62,760 nucleotides of DNA from Flavobacteriales bacterium (GTDB lineage: Bacteria > Bacteroidota > Bacteroidia > UBA10329). Positions 44,328-53,634 of this stretch are shown here, piece after piece; the first letter of the stretch is position 1; each line of letters begins with the position of its first letter. Location: assembly GCA_021739695.1 (NCBI GenBank), contig JAIPBM010000028.1:1-62760 (forward strand), read 5' to 3'. The position numbers and the translations under genes are program-made. A model generated the notes under the pieces. That model made no database searches and was not told the origin of the DNA. It was given only the letters and a program-made list of their open reading frames with translations.

Positions 44328-44524
44328 GGTGTGATGTTTTAAGTACATCAGCAAAGCAACTGCCCCAGACCGTAAGCTATTTACGGAGTGAAACGAAGGA
44401 TGAAAAAAGTTTTATGAAGTATTCCGGAAGGCGTGAAACAGAGCATGAAAGGATGGTCTGCTTTACGTTCGGTACGTGCTTGTTTTTTCTATTTTCGCGG
44501 CATAATTCAAACACACAAGATTTA

Positions 44525-44944
44525 ATGGCAACTAACAGAACATTTACCATGGTTAAGCCTGATGCAGTTGAGAAAAACTACATCGGAGGAATCCTAGCTA
44601 AGATCAACGATGCCGGTTTCCGCATCGTTGCAATGAAATACACACGTCTTACTGCTGCACAGGCAGGAAAATTCTATGAGGTACACAGCGAGCGTCCTTT
44701 TTATGGCGAATTGGTGGAGTACATGAGCTCAGGACCTATTGTTGCTGCCATTTTGGAGAAAGAGAATGCGGTGGCCGATTTCAGAACACTTATTGGTGCT
44801 ACTGACCCAGCTGAAGCTGCTGAAGGAACCATCCGTGCTGCATTTGCAGAAAGCAAAGCAAAGAATGCGGTTCATGGATCGGACAGCGATGAGAATGCGG
44901 AGATTGAAGGAAACTTTTTCTTCTCTCAGTTTGAGCGTCCATAG
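44525..44944 (+). CDS. ndk: Nucleoside diphosphate kinase
   Basis: It transfers a gamma-phosphate between nucleoside triphosphates and diphosphates. The ATG at 44525 gives 139 residues, the standard length: [60 protein letters not shown] and the active-site His in [13 protein letters not shown] longer in-frame ORF from 44312 is not needed. A -7-like TATTTTCG at 44490-44497 precedes it, and a strong terminator follows. Confidence 0.97.
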   Translation: MATNRTFTMVKPDAVEKNYIGGILAKINDAGFRIVAMKYTRLTAAQAGKFYEVHSERPFYGELVEYMSSGPIVAAILEKENAVADFRTLIGATDPAEAAEGTIRAAFAESKAKNAVHGSDSDENAEIEGNFFFSQFERP

Positions 44945-44979
44945 TATGTTGATGCGGTAAAACGCAAGACCTTGAATTG

Positions 44980-45016
44980 AAAAGGCCAGAAACGAATGTT
45001 CGTTTCTGGCCTTTTT
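44980..45016 (+). terminator. Terminator after ndk
   Basis: GGCCAGAAACGAA pairs with TTCGTTTCTGGCC around a 2-base centre, with an A-run before and TTTTT after. Confidence 0.93.
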
Positions 45017-45037
45017 GCATTAATGCGATTGAGCGGA

Positions 45038-45355
45038 AAAGGGAAATTGATGCTGGCGGTAAAGGAATTCCATCTTACAGTAAGGAAATTGAATCTTACA
45101 TCGTGGAAATGGCATCTTACAGTAAGGAAATCGAATCTGGCAGGATGGAAATTCGGTTTTGGCGTGAAAGAAATTGAATCTTAGACAACGGAAACTCCAT
45201 CTTACATGAACGAAATCGAATCTTACTGAGAAGAAATTCAATCTTACAGTTGGGAAATTGAAAGTGGAAATGGTACGAACCTCTCTTGATGGATGGAAAT
45301 CGCACCTGGCAAGAAAGAAATTGAAGCTTACATCATGGAAATTGAAGCGTTGAGT
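45038..45355. repeat. 21-bp-period degenerate tandem array C (about 15 units)
   Basis: The core AATT (or AATC/AACT) recurs at 45045, 45066, 45087, 45108, 45129, 45150, 45172, 45193, 45214, 45235, 45256, 45298, 45319 and 45340: 21-base steps with a single one-base slip near 45160 and one decayed unit at 45277. The consensus is near GGAAATTGAATCTTACAGTA. It fills the gap between the ndk terminator and the 45458 gene. The 26 bases at 45044-45069 are identical to 29142-29167 in array B. Confidence 0.92.
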
Positions 45356-45457
45356 CTGTTTTAGAATAAGCTATAGATCTGATTCATAGTTCGAAGAGGG
45401 TTTGTTGTTTTGTGAATCACAGACTATTACCGAAATTGACCGCATAAAATTTGCAAT

Positions 45458-47629
45458 ATGCCAAAGTTCAGACATTGTATTCTGCTGGTGGTTTTTATCG
45501 TTTCTATGTTAGGAAACGAAAGGGTAAAAGCCGCGCACATCATTGGAGGAGATATCTATTGGGAGTGTATCTCTGACGGACCGGATGCCGGGAAGACGGT
45601 ATTTTACGTGTCGCTATACCGTGACTGTAGCGTGAACACATTCGTCACTTCTGAACAGGAAATACGGATCATCAACCATCCGAGCTTACTCATCTTGTCC
45701 ATTCATCTAATAAGCCAAGAGGACGTAAGCAACTCGGCCTGTGGATATACTTGCGAAAGTGGGCAATTTGGCACCGTAGAAAAACTCACATACGCATCTG
45801 ACCCGATTGCCATAACGGGAACACCACCTGCTGAAGGCTATCGAATTGAGTACGCCAAATGCTGCCGTGGGCAATCTGATAATATTACGAATGGCCCAAA
45901 CGAAGAGGTCTATTTTTCTGCCACGATGTATCCATTTGAAGGCCGCGAAATGTATCCATGTTACGATTCGAGCCCTGCATTTGCAGAAAAACCAGCTTTT
46001 GCCGTATGTGCTAGAAGTCGATATCGATACTACTCCAATGCACTTGACCCAGATATGGATTCCTTAAGCTACGAACTTGTGCCTGCCATCAGGACCAACC
46101 AGATGCCACTGAATTATGAGTCTGGTTTTTCGGGCAGCTCTCCGCTGCCGGGAGCTGCTGTTAATCCATCGTATGCAGATGTTGTACTAAACCCATCAAC
46201 AGGATTTTTAGCGTACGATTTCCCTATCGGTCTGCAAGGTAGATGGACAGTTGAAGTGGATGTGACTGCTTGGCGTTGCGGTCAGCGAATTGCCAGGGCA
46301 TCAAGGGACATGATGATTACCGCTGGATTCTGTCAGGTATCGAACACCGCTCCGGTTATTTCTGAACCCAATTGGTTGCTACCGATGGGAAGTACTGGGT
46401 ACCATGTGACGGTTGTGGCCGGTGACACGGTCAATTTTTCTGTAATGGCAGAAGACACCAACTATATTTCTGGCGTGTTTCAAGATATGGGTTTTAGAGC
46501 CGAGGGACTTCAATTTGGGACAGGGTTCACGGATGCTAACACTGGATGCCTGAATGCGCCATGTGCTACTCTTTCTGGAGCAGTGCCGCCTACAATTGCC
46601 AATGGTTCGGCACTTACGACCACATTCAATTGGGTTACTAGTTGCGATCATGTTGTTCAGCAGGGAGAGTGCGGAACCCCTTCGACCACGTACAATTTCT
46701 TGTTCAAATATGTGGACGACTTCTGTCCGTTCAGTGCTAGTGATGCGATGAATGTTTCGATAACCGTAGTGGCAGATTCGGTTTTAAACAGTCCACAGCC
46801 TCATTGCGTAAGTGTTCTTGAAAATGGAGATCTGAAATTGTGGTGGGAACCGGTGAGCGATCCTTTTTCTCCTTCCGTTTTTGATGCATACATTATTGAG
46901 CACGCTATAAATGCTGATGGTCCGTACCAAGAGGTTGGTAGTGTTGAGGATATCAATATCACGGAATTTGTACATGATGCTGCAAATCTGGTGTTGGCAC
47001 CAAGTGCAATTGGACCGAATCATTATCGAATAAGAACTAGGTCTGGTTGTGACGGACGGGCAGTTTCGGCTGCTGTGCAAACAGTTTCGTACATTTTTCT
47101 TTCGGTGGCAAGCGTTGATACAATCGTTTCTCTATCGTGGACAACTTTGGCCGATCCACCTTTGGCTTCATCCAACGGGAATGGCCAAGTCCTGTATATG
47201 GTTTATCGCGAATATCCAGCCGGGAATTGGCAGATGATCGGAACTACTTTGGACACCCTCTTCTCTGATGTGCGAATAGATGGTCCGAGTGCGACCAATT
47301 ATCGGATTGAGCTAAGCGATGCCCTTCCGTGTTCATCCATTTCCAATGTTGATGGATATGTTTTTGATGGTGTTTCGAGTGTTGAAAATCTGATCGGGTT
47401 GCATTTGCAGCCAAATCCTAATTCAGGCATGTTCTCCGTATCAACCAGCAGCACGGTGATACTTGGTTTCCGAATACTGGATGTTTCTGGAAGGGTGCTA
47501 CGAGAAGAGCAGCTATCAAGAGCAACAGATAGGATGATGATTGAAAGTGACCTACCATCAGGAGCGTACATTCTTCATCTGAATACTGAAAGAGGTGTAG
47601 CGATGCAGAAGGTGACCATTATGAAGTGA
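45458..47629 (+). CDS. T9SS-secreted surface protein
   Basis: A 723-residue protein with signal peptide ending near KAAH. The N-terminal HIIGGDIYWECI...VFYVSLYRDCSVNTF and EYAKCCRGQSDNI segments are typical of a large Bacteroidota family of gliding or adhesion-type exoproteins. Ig/fibronectin-like modules occupy about residues 300-630. The final 75 residues are a T9SS type A sorting domain: LHLQPNPNSGMFSVS, FRILDVSGRVLREEQL, ESDLPSGAYILHLNTERG, ending KVTIMK. It is probably anchored on the cell surface. The function is unknown. Confidence 0.88.
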   Translation: MPKFRHCILLVVFIVSMLGNERVKAAHIIGGDIYWECISDGPDAGKTVFYVSLYRDCSVNTFVTSEQEIRIINHPSLLILSIHLISQEDVSNSACGYTCESGQFGTVEKLTYASDPIAITGTPPAEGYRIEYAKCCRGQSDNITNGPNEEVYFSATMYPFEGREMYPCYDSSPAFAEKPAFAVCARSRYRYYSNALDPDMDSLSYELVPAIRTNQMPLNYESGFSGSSPLPGAAVNPSYADVVLNPSTGFLAYDFPIGLQGRWTVEVDVTAWRCGQRIARASRDMMITAGFCQVSNTAPVISEPNWLLPMGSTGYHVTVVAGDTVNFSVMAEDTNYISGVFQDMGFRAEGLQFGTGFTDANTGCLNAPCATLSGAVPPTIANGSALTTTFNWVTSCDHVVQQGECGTPSTTYNFLFKYVDDFCPFSASDAMNVSITVVADSVLNSPQPHCVSVLENGDLKLWWEPVSDPFSPSVFDAYIIEHAINADGPYQEVGSVEDINITEFVHDAANLVLAPSAIGPNHYRIRTRSGCDGRAVSAAVQTVSYIFLSVASVDTIVSLSWTTLADPPLASSNGNGQVLYMVYREYPAGNWQMIGTTLDTLFSDVRIDGPSATNYRIELSDALPCSSISNVDGYVFDGVSSVENLIGLHLQPNPNSGMFSVSTSSTVILGFRILDVSGRVLREEQLSRATDRMMIESDLPSGAYILHLNTERGVAMQKVTIMK

Positions 47630-47689
47630 TCACTTCGGGCGATGTTTGTTTAAATGATTCCCTCGCCCTGATCCTTTCTGCTTGCAGGC

Positions 47690-47745
47690 GATCGAAGTGT
47701 GACGTCAGATGTGAGATACGAGACGTCAGGTATCAGACTTTGGGT
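47690..47745. repeat. Low-complexity GACGTCAG/GAGATACGAG stretch
   Basis: GTGACGTCAGATGTGAGATA is followed by CGAGACGTCAGGTATCAGAC. The GACGTCAG module is repeated at 47701 and 47723. It lies between convergent genes, and no gene or terminator is visible in it. Confidence 0.5.
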
Positions 47746-47777
47746 GGGGAACGCTTCGGTTTGGTGGAGTGAAGTTT

Positions 47778-50615
47778 CTAGAACGTGTACTGATAGCCCA
47801 ATCGGATGCTGACACCGGGTTTGAAGGATGTGAAGATCTGATCTTCTGCCTTGTAGGAGCGGTAAACGAGTGTTCTATCATCGTTCAACAGGTTCTGTAC
47901 CCGAATAGAAATCTGTGACTTCCGTTTCTCTCCAAGATTGACATATGCATTGAAATTGAGGCTGTGAAAAGCCAGGGTATAAACGTCTGGCACACGGCCC
48001 GAACCGATGATACTCAACTGGTCGCCTTGTACGTTGTAGGCCAACGATACGGTTCCGCGATTTTCTCCGAACTCGTAGGAGATGCTTCCATTTACCGCGT
48101 AAGGCGATTGCCCCGACATGGTTCGGAAGCGGTTGATGGTCTCACCATCGCGTGCACTGCTCTGGCGAAGTTCCAATTCTGTTCCACCATCATTGTCGAC
48201 CAATACACTGCTCATATCGACCATGGAATGTACAATGGAAGCATTTGCTGCAAAGAAGAAACCTTGCAAAAATTTGGATGAGGTGTGCTGGCGCAGTCCT
48301 TTTCTTATCTCAAACTCACCACCGAAAACCTGCGCAATTCCTGAGTTGCGCGGCTTGAGGTTATCTGGAGCTGTTTCGAAGGATACCAATTCAATATGAC
48401 CATCAAAACGCTTGTAGAAACCGGAAACGGAGAGCATGTCTTTACCTCCAATGAAAAATTCGTAGCGCAGGTCGGCATTGTCGATGTTGGTGAGCTTAAG
48501 GTCGAGGTTACCGGAGAACGTACGCTTGGTGATGGGATCGTAGATCTCGGCCTCGGACTTTTCTTTGAAGGATGGTCGGGCAATTGTTCTGCTGTAACCT
48601 GCGCGGAGGTTCATCTTTGGTGTAACCTTGTAAACGATGTTCAGAGCAGGAAGAATGCTCAACGCGTTGAGGGTCTTCTCGTTGAGGTAACGAACCGTGT
48701 TGTTCTGGTTTACGCCATCGTAGAACATGAGGGTATGCTCCAATCGCACACCGTAGATCAGGTTCAGTTTCTTCTTTACCTGCTGCTCGGCCATTAAATA
48801 AGCTGCTGCAATGTTCTGAGTGGCCTCGTATTGGTTGGCCGGTTGAAAATTACCGATGGTGTATGTACCCTCTCTGTAATTTGTGCTTGATGGGTCTGAA
48901 GACCAGATATTGTCGTCTTGCAGGAACCAATCGGGATCTATGCTGATATCGCTCAGATTGGTAGGTCTATGTTTGTAGGAGTACACACTGAAGGTTCTGC
49001 TCTTATAGGTATCTGCCGCGCCAACTTTGACCGAAATGTTCTCGTGGAGCTTGATCTTGGCATCGAAACGGAAGGATTCGTTGAATTCGTTGAGATCTCT
49101 CCAAAAACGGTCAATTCCTGCACCATTTCCGGTTGAAAGGGCCGTATCTCCGTCTGTGATTGAAATTCTGGTCTCTCTGAAATCGGGGTCATAAACACGC
49201 GAAATGGAAAGTGAGTTGCCCCACTCCAATTCGGCTATTCCCACCCTGTGCGAACCTGTAAGCTGAAAATTGCCAAGGCTTCGCTGCGTATAGGTGAGAA
49301 CGTCTTCGACCAGTGTGGACTGGTTCTGTTCAAAATCCTGATTGATTCGTTTTGCAGCTGTGGATTCGCTGCTCTGATTGTAAAGCAAGGTGGCGGTATA
49401 ACTACTTTTCTTGCGTTTCATGCTTCCGGTGAGAAGTGCGTTCCACATGATGTTCTCCTTTCCAACATCGCCAACTCTAGTCCGTTGTCTGTCGAGTTCA
49501 ATGCCGCTCAATTGTTGATCTTTGAGGTAATCGTTTGCTTGAAATCCTTCGTAGAAATTGCGTTCGTTTGAATATCGGAACACGAAATTGTACCCGAAGG
49601 TGGGGCCATCTTCCTTATTTATCTGATTGCCGTGATTTACAGTGAAGGAAGAATTCATGAAAGCGAACTGCCTTTTAGTGGCCAATTCTGAATTGAAGCT
49701 TCGGGTGATCCGTTCCAATTCTGGATTCACCAAAGATTCATTGGGAACATTTGCCTCTCCATTTATTGGGAGTTTTCGCAATCCATCATCAAAGCCCAGC
49801 CAATCGAGTTTTCCTTTGGTGTAAGAGATGTAATTGCTGTTGAAATGCTGTCCTGGAATGTAAGTGAAGTTGACACCGATCTGGGTAGTCTTCTCTTCTG
49901 GGAATTTCTTGGTGACCACATTCACCAATCCGCCCGTAAAATCTCCATCGAGGTCTGGTGAGAATGATTTTGAAACGGATACGTTCTCCAATACTGCCGT
50001 TGGAAAAATGTCGATCTGAACAGCGTTGACATCGGGATCCAATCCTGGCAAGGTCATTCCATTGAGAACAGATTTGGTGTATCTATCGCCCAAACCACGT
50101 ACGTAAACGTATTTGCCATCCTGCACGGTAACACCTGTAACACGCCTGATGGCACCGGAAAGGTCTGAATCTCCCACCTTGCGGAACGATTGAGCAGAAA
50201 GACCATCTGTGACCACCGTGGCGTTCTTCATTTCCATGAGTACACCTGCTTCGGAATTCTTCCTAACGGTTGCCACCACTTCTACCATGGCCACTTGCTG
50301 TGTGGCCATTTCCAACACGGCATCGAGTTTGGTGACTTCGCCTTCTTTCACTTCTACATCCTTAAAGATCTGATCGGCAAAGGAGATGTATGAGACCTTT
50401 ACCTCATATGTACCAGGTTCGATGGTAATGGAAAAATTACCGTCAAAATCGGTGGTGGCACCTACACCTGATAGTGCTGGAATGGTGACGTTGGCTCCGA
50501 TAAGTGGCCCACCGAACTGTCCATCGCCAATATTTCCGCGGATAAAGCCTTTTTGCTGTCCGAAAGCGGCTAAACAAGCCACCGAAAAAAGCAAGGATAA
50601 GAACAGATTTTTCAT
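47778..50615 (-). CDS. TonB-dependent outer-membrane receptor
   Basis: A 945-residue protein with signal peptide (LFLSLLFSVACLAAFGQ), a carboxypeptidase-like regulatory domain (residues about 22-105, GANVTIPALSGVGATTDFDG), a plug domain (SDLSGAIRRVTGVTVQDGKY, VYVRGLGDRYTKSVLNGM) and a long beta-barrel ending in SIRLGYQYTF with C-terminal Phe. It should import a ligand through the outer membrane with TonB energy. The substrate is not evident. It follows the 50709 lipoprotein gene after a hairpin. Confidence 0.93.
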   Translation of the reverse strand: MKNLFLSLLFSVACLAAFGQQKGFIRGNIGDGQFGGPLIGANVTIPALSGVGATTDFDGNFSITIEPGTYEVKVSYISFADQIFKDVEVKEGEVTKLDAVLEMATQQVAMVEVVATVRKNSEAGVLMEMKNATVVTDGLSAQSFRKVGDSDLSGAIRRVTGVTVQDGKYVYVRGLGDRYTKSVLNGMTLPGLDPDVNAVQIDIFPTAVLENVSVSKSFSPDLDGDFTGGLVNVVTKKFPEEKTTQIGVNFTYIPGQHFNSNYISYTKGKLDWLGFDDGLRKLPINGEANVPNESLVNPELERITRSFNSELATKRQFAFMNSSFTVNHGNQINKEDGPTFGYNFVFRYSNERNFYEGFQANDYLKDQQLSGIELDRQRTRVGDVGKENIMWNALLTGSMKRKKSSYTATLLYNQSSESTAAKRINQDFEQNQSTLVEDVLTYTQRSLGNFQLTGSHRVGIAELEWGNSLSISRVYDPDFRETRISITDGDTALSTGNGAGIDRFWRDLNEFNESFRFDAKIKLHENISVKVGAADTYKSRTFSVYSYKHRPTNLSDISIDPDWFLQDDNIWSSDPSSTNYREGTYTIGNFQPANQYEATQNIAAAYLMAEQQVKKKLNLIYGVRLEHTLMFYDGVNQNNTVRYLNEKTLNALSILPALNIVYKVTPKMNLRAGYSRTIARPSFKEKSEAEIYDPITKRTFSGNLDLKLTNIDNADLRYEFFIGGKDMLSVSGFYKRFDGHIELVSFETAPDNLKPRNSGIAQVFGGEFEIRKGLRQHTSSKFLQGFFFAANASIVHSMVDMSSVLVDNDGGTELELRQSSARDGETINRFRTMSGQSPYAVNGSISYEFGENRGTVSLAYNVQGDQLSIIGSGRVPDVYTLAFHSLNFNAYVNLGEKRKSQISIRVQNLLNDDRTLVYRSYKAEDQIFTSFKPGVSIRLGYQYTF

Positions 50616-50649
50616 TTTTCCCTAGGTTGAAAAGTTGCGCAAGAATAAA

Positions 50650-50681
50650 GCAAAGAAGCCCCGCAACTTTCGTTGCGAGGC
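50650..50681 (-). terminator. Hairpin between lipoprotein and TonB receptor genes
   Basis: On the minus strand GCCTCGCAAC pairs with GTTGCGGGGC around GAAA (one mismatch), followed by TTCTTTG. It may terminate or attenuate transcription of the receptor gene from the upstream lipoprotein promoter. Confidence 0.7.
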
Positions 50682-50708
50682 ATCCTTAACAATAACTTAA
50701 GCTAGGTA

Positions 50709-52055
50709 TTAAAGCTCTCCTCTTGTACCTGCAGCTCCCCAAGAGAACTTGCTGGCGTAGTCGTAAGAAGCACCTGAACCTGAAGTAATGGCATCAGCAG
50801 CAGTTACCTGTGAAGCAGCCAATTCAGTTGGGCACAAAGATGGCACTGGTGGCGTAGCAGTAAGGTTTTCTAGCGCATCATACACCTTTACTCCGCTGAA
50901 GCTACAGTTTGTAAAAATCAAAGATTGAGCACCACTTGGGGCAGTAAGATACTTGTATGCATCGCTCTTGTGGCCACAAGAACCATCGAATCCAGTTCTG
51001 AACTTCACTGCTTTTCCGCCCAATGAAGAGTAATCGAATGTTACGTTGGTAACGTTTCCTTGAGCCTTTGATTTGAAATCTCCTGCAGAACCGTCTGAAG
51101 AGCCCATTGACTTGCAGATTCCGTTAGATACTGTAAACTGTCCGTTTACGTTGGTAGTTCCTTCTGGACCATCGATCTCAAGACCTTCATCCGTTCCGAT
51201 TCCGTCTCCGTGAAGAACAGCGAATCCGTTGATCGTTCCTGAGTAGTTCATGTCAATATCAAGACCATCGTCTCCTTGGTAGAAAACAAGTGCATCGTCA
51301 ATATCAACTGTTCCACCGAAACACTCGATACCGTCATCAAGCGTAGCGTAGATTTCGATATTGCTGATAGTTGTTCCTGTTCCAACACCGCCAAGTGTAA
51401 GACCGTTCAACTCGTTTCCTTCACCAATGGTGATTCCACCATGACGGATTGAAACGTAGTTCAAGATACCTGAGTCATCTCCGGCATTGCTTCCTCCGAA
51501 AAGACCGTAGCCTAAATTGGCAGGAATCCCTTCGATGTTTGCTTCCGTGTCACCATTCTCGGCAGAGATAGGCGCGCTTCCAAGAATGACAACTCCACCC
51601 CACTTTTCGTTATCTGTCTTAGTAAGGTTAGAACCTACTTTCTCTCCCAGTTGAATGTTATCCAACTCTGAAGTGAAAATGATTGGCGCAGCGGCAGTAC
51701 CGTTAGCAATGATTCTTCCACCTCTTGCAACTACAAGTGCAGAAGCATTTGTTTCAATTCCTTCTTTCCCTTTGATGATGGCACCTGCTTCAATCGTAAG
51801 TGTTACACCACTTGGAACGACAACTCTACCTTGGAGGTAATAGATTCTGTTAGCATCCCAAGTTTCGTCTGCTGAAAGTTCACCGGATTTTACAGCATCG
51901 TCATAGGTACATGAGCCATCGCTCTTGTCAGCATCAGCATCATAGTTGCTGGCCGTTGGGTCAGTACATCCTTCCTTCTTTGTGCAAGAAGGCAAAAGCG
52001 CAATACTGGTAGCAAGACCAATTACTGCAACGAAATTCAGGTAACTTCTTTTCAT
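50709..52055 (-). CDS. Lipoprotein with GCTDPTA module and beta-helix-like repeats
   Basis: The ATG at 52055 gives 448 residues with a lipobox (ATSIALLPSC). After the Cys comes a short module, GCTDPTASNYDADADKSDGSC, written here as positions 20-41. A right-handed beta-helix-like region follows (GVTLTIEAGAIIKGKEGIE, ILNYVSIRHGG, ISNIEIYATLDDGIECFGG). It is probably an outer-membrane-anchored partner of the downstream TonB receptor; the pairing is by position only. No sorting domain is present. Confidence 0.85.
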   Translation of the reverse strand: MKRSYLNFVAVIGLATSIALLPSCTKKEGCTDPTASNYDADADKSDGSCTYDDAVKSGELSADETWDANRIYYLQGRVVVPSGVTLTIEAGAIIKGKEGIETNASALVVARGGRIIANGTAAAPIIFTSELDNIQLGEKVGSNLTKTDNEKWGGVVILGSAPISAENGDTEANIEGIPANLGYGLFGGSNAGDDSGILNYVSIRHGGITIGEGNELNGLTLGGVGTGTTISNIEIYATLDDGIECFGGTVDIDDALVFYQGDDGLDIDMNYSGTINGFAVLHGDGIGTDEGLEIDGPEGTTNVNGQFTVSNGICKSMGSSDGSAGDFKSKAQGNVTNVTFDYSSLGGKAVKFRTGFDGSCGHKSDAYKYLTAPSGAQSLIFTNCSFSGVKVYDALENLTATPPVPSLCPTELAASQVTAADAITSGSGASYDYASKFSWGAAGTRGEL

Positions 52056-52206
52056 TTTAAATGATTGTTTGGTTTTCGTTTTAAATCCGATGCAAATCAA
52101 TCATTAGTATGTTACCACCACCCTTGTTGATCCTTACAATAGAATTATGGTTGTGTTACCTAAACATTAAGGGTTAGAAGAAGCACTTAACGATCATAGG
52201 ACAATG

Positions 52207-52231
52207 GAAGAAAATGCCCAGTTTCAGGGCA
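52207..52231 (-). terminator. Terminator of the TauE-to-thioredoxin operon
   Basis: TGCCC pairs with GGGCA (52215-52231), followed on the minus strand by TTTTCTTC. It lies about 40 bases past the thioredoxin stop. Confidence 0.65.
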
Positions 52232-52272
52232 AAAGAAATGGGATTTTTATTCCCAAAGAATGGGAAAACCGA

Positions 52273-52569
52273 TCATGCGTTCTTTTCGAGCAGGCTGATG
52301 AGCTGCGGTGCAGCCACTACTCCACTTTGACGCCAAAGCATTTTACCTTTCTTGAATATCATCAAGGTCGGTACGCCTTGAATCTGATATTTGGCAGCCA
52401 CTTTCGGGTTCTTATCCACATCCACTTTCAAGATGGTGGCTCTTCCACCGATTTTTTTGGAAACGTCTTGCAGGATAGGCCCCATCATTTTACATGGACC
52501 GCACCAGGTTGCATGAAAGTCGATAAGAACTGGCTTATCTGAATTGATGATCTCGTTGAAATTTGCCAT
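52273..52569 (-). CDS. trxA: Thioredoxin
   Basis: The ATG at 52569 gives 98 residues (MANFNEIINSDKPVLIDFHA), slightly shorter than classical thioredoxin, with the WCGPC active site, VDVDKNPKVAAKYQIQGVPTLMIFKKG (cis-Pro) and the usual C-terminal helix. There is no signal peptide, so it is cytoplasmic. Its start lies 2 bases after the stop of the c-type haem protein gene. In this operon it may reduce persulfide or disulfide intermediates of the rhodanese; that is inference. Confidence 0.92.
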   Translation of the reverse strand: MANFNEIINSDKPVLIDFHATWCGPCKMMGPILQDVSKKIGGRATILKVDVDKNPKVAAKYQIQGVPTLMIFKKGKMLWRQSGVVAAPQLISLLEKNA

Positions 52570-52571
52570 CT

Positions 52572-53183
52572 CTAGCTGTTTTTGAATTTTATACTCCAAA
52601 TGCCGCGGAGTTCGTCCACGGAATATCCTCTTGCCTTATCGTTCGGGTAAAGACTGTCTAACTCAGAAACAAGTTCTGGCTGCATGTTTTTGGGATTGCC
52701 GTGACAGGTAAGACACATTCCTCCCGTAAAAATGGGTGCGTAGAAGTTCTTGTGTCCTTCTGCATCTATGGCAACTTTGGGCAGCACCGGTTCTCCAGCT
52801 TCAAGCAAGCGTTTGAAATCTGCCAATACGTCCAACTCCTTTGCATTAGGCTCGTTTTTCGGATTTCGGTTCTTATCTGACACGCGTTTTACTTCCGTAC
52901 TGTATTTGGTGGAATAGATATCGGTCAGTTCCATTGCCTGAGCGTTGCAGAATTTCACGGCATTCACAGGCCCACCTTCCTGCATCGCTTTCATCAGGTT
53001 TGCCTTCAGTGTTGATTGCACCGTATCCGAAATCTCCTTTCCCAATTTGAGGTAGGTGATCTCATCAGGTCCAGTTACGTACTGTACGTTTTTCACCACC
53101 TTTTCAGGTTGCTTTTCGGCACAGCTCTGCATCATTGCAGTAGCTATGCCCAGAACAAAAACTATCAGCCAAATACTTCTCAT
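52572..53183 (-). CDS. Exported DUF3365 (Tll0287-like) c-type haem protein
   Basis: A 203-residue protein with a lipoprotein-like signal (WLIVFVLGIATAMMQSC). It has MQEGGPVNAVKFCNAQAMELTDIYS, RNPKNEPNAKELDVLADF, and a c-type haem motif CLTCH in IFTGGMCLTCHGNPKNMQPE. This matches DUF3365/Tll0287-like domains, PAS-fold haem sensors or electron carriers. It is placed between the rhodanese and thioredoxin genes, with gaps of 1 and 2 bases. A redox or sulfur-linked role is suggested by context. Confidence 0.88.
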   Translation of the reverse strand: MRSIWLIVFVLGIATAMMQSCAEKQPEKVVKNVQYVTGPDEITYLKLGKEISDTVQSTLKANLMKAMQEGGPVNAVKFCNAQAMELTDIYSTKYSTEVKRVSDKNRNPKNEPNAKELDVLADFKRLLEAGEPVLPKVAIDAEGHKNFYAPIFTGGMCLTCHGNPKNMQPELVSELDSLYPNDKARGYSVDELRGIWSIKFKNS

Positions 53184-53184
53184 A

Positions 53185-53595
53185 CTATGGTTTTACGGTT
53201 GGTTTCTTCGCACTTTTCCATGCGTCCATTCCTCCCTTCAGATTATATACTTCTTTAAAGCCCAATTCTTTCATTTTGGCCATGGCCTGTCCGCTTCTTC
53301 CGCCCACTTTGCAATAAACAGCCACTGGTTTTTCCTTATCCAATTTGGCAAGGTTTGTTTCAAATGAAGGTTCGTAAATATTGAACATGTTCGCTCCTTC
53401 CATGATGCCTTCGTTCCATTCTGCTGGAGTTCTCACATCTACTACTTGAGCGCCATCCAAATGTTTCGCAAATTCTTCTACGTTGACGTTTTCTGCAATC
53501 GAACCATCTGCCGATGCTTTATTCTGTCCGTTTGAACAAGAAACCATGACCAACGCCATGAAAAAAACTGTACTGATCTGTGCTATGTATTTCAT
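53185..53595 (-). CDS. Rhodanese-like sulfurtransferase lipoprotein
   Basis: A 136-residue protein with a lipobox (STVFFMALVMVSC). The single rhodanese domain reads GAQVVDVRTPAEWNEGIMEGANMFNI, with the catalytic Cys in VAVYCKVGGRSGQAMAKM and GFKEVYNLKGGMDAW. It would carry sulfane sulfur as a persulfide in the periplasm. It lies 39 bases after tauE and 1 base before the haem protein gene. Confidence 0.93.
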   Translation of the reverse strand: MKYIAQISTVFFMALVMVSCSNGQNKASADGSIAENVNVEEFAKHLDGAQVVDVRTPAEWNEGIMEGANMFNIYEPSFETNLAKLDKEKPVAVYCKVGGRSGQAMAKMKELGFKEVYNLKGGMDAWKSAKKPTVKP

Positions 53596-53634
53596 TTTTC
53601 TATTGTTTGATGATTTTGTGAATTTCTGTTTGAA

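Noticed and set aside
47690-47745. Possible attachment site or regulatory dyad in the GACGTCAG stretch
   Set aside because: Low-complexity repetition with no partner copy or integrase nearby; kept only as a repeat.
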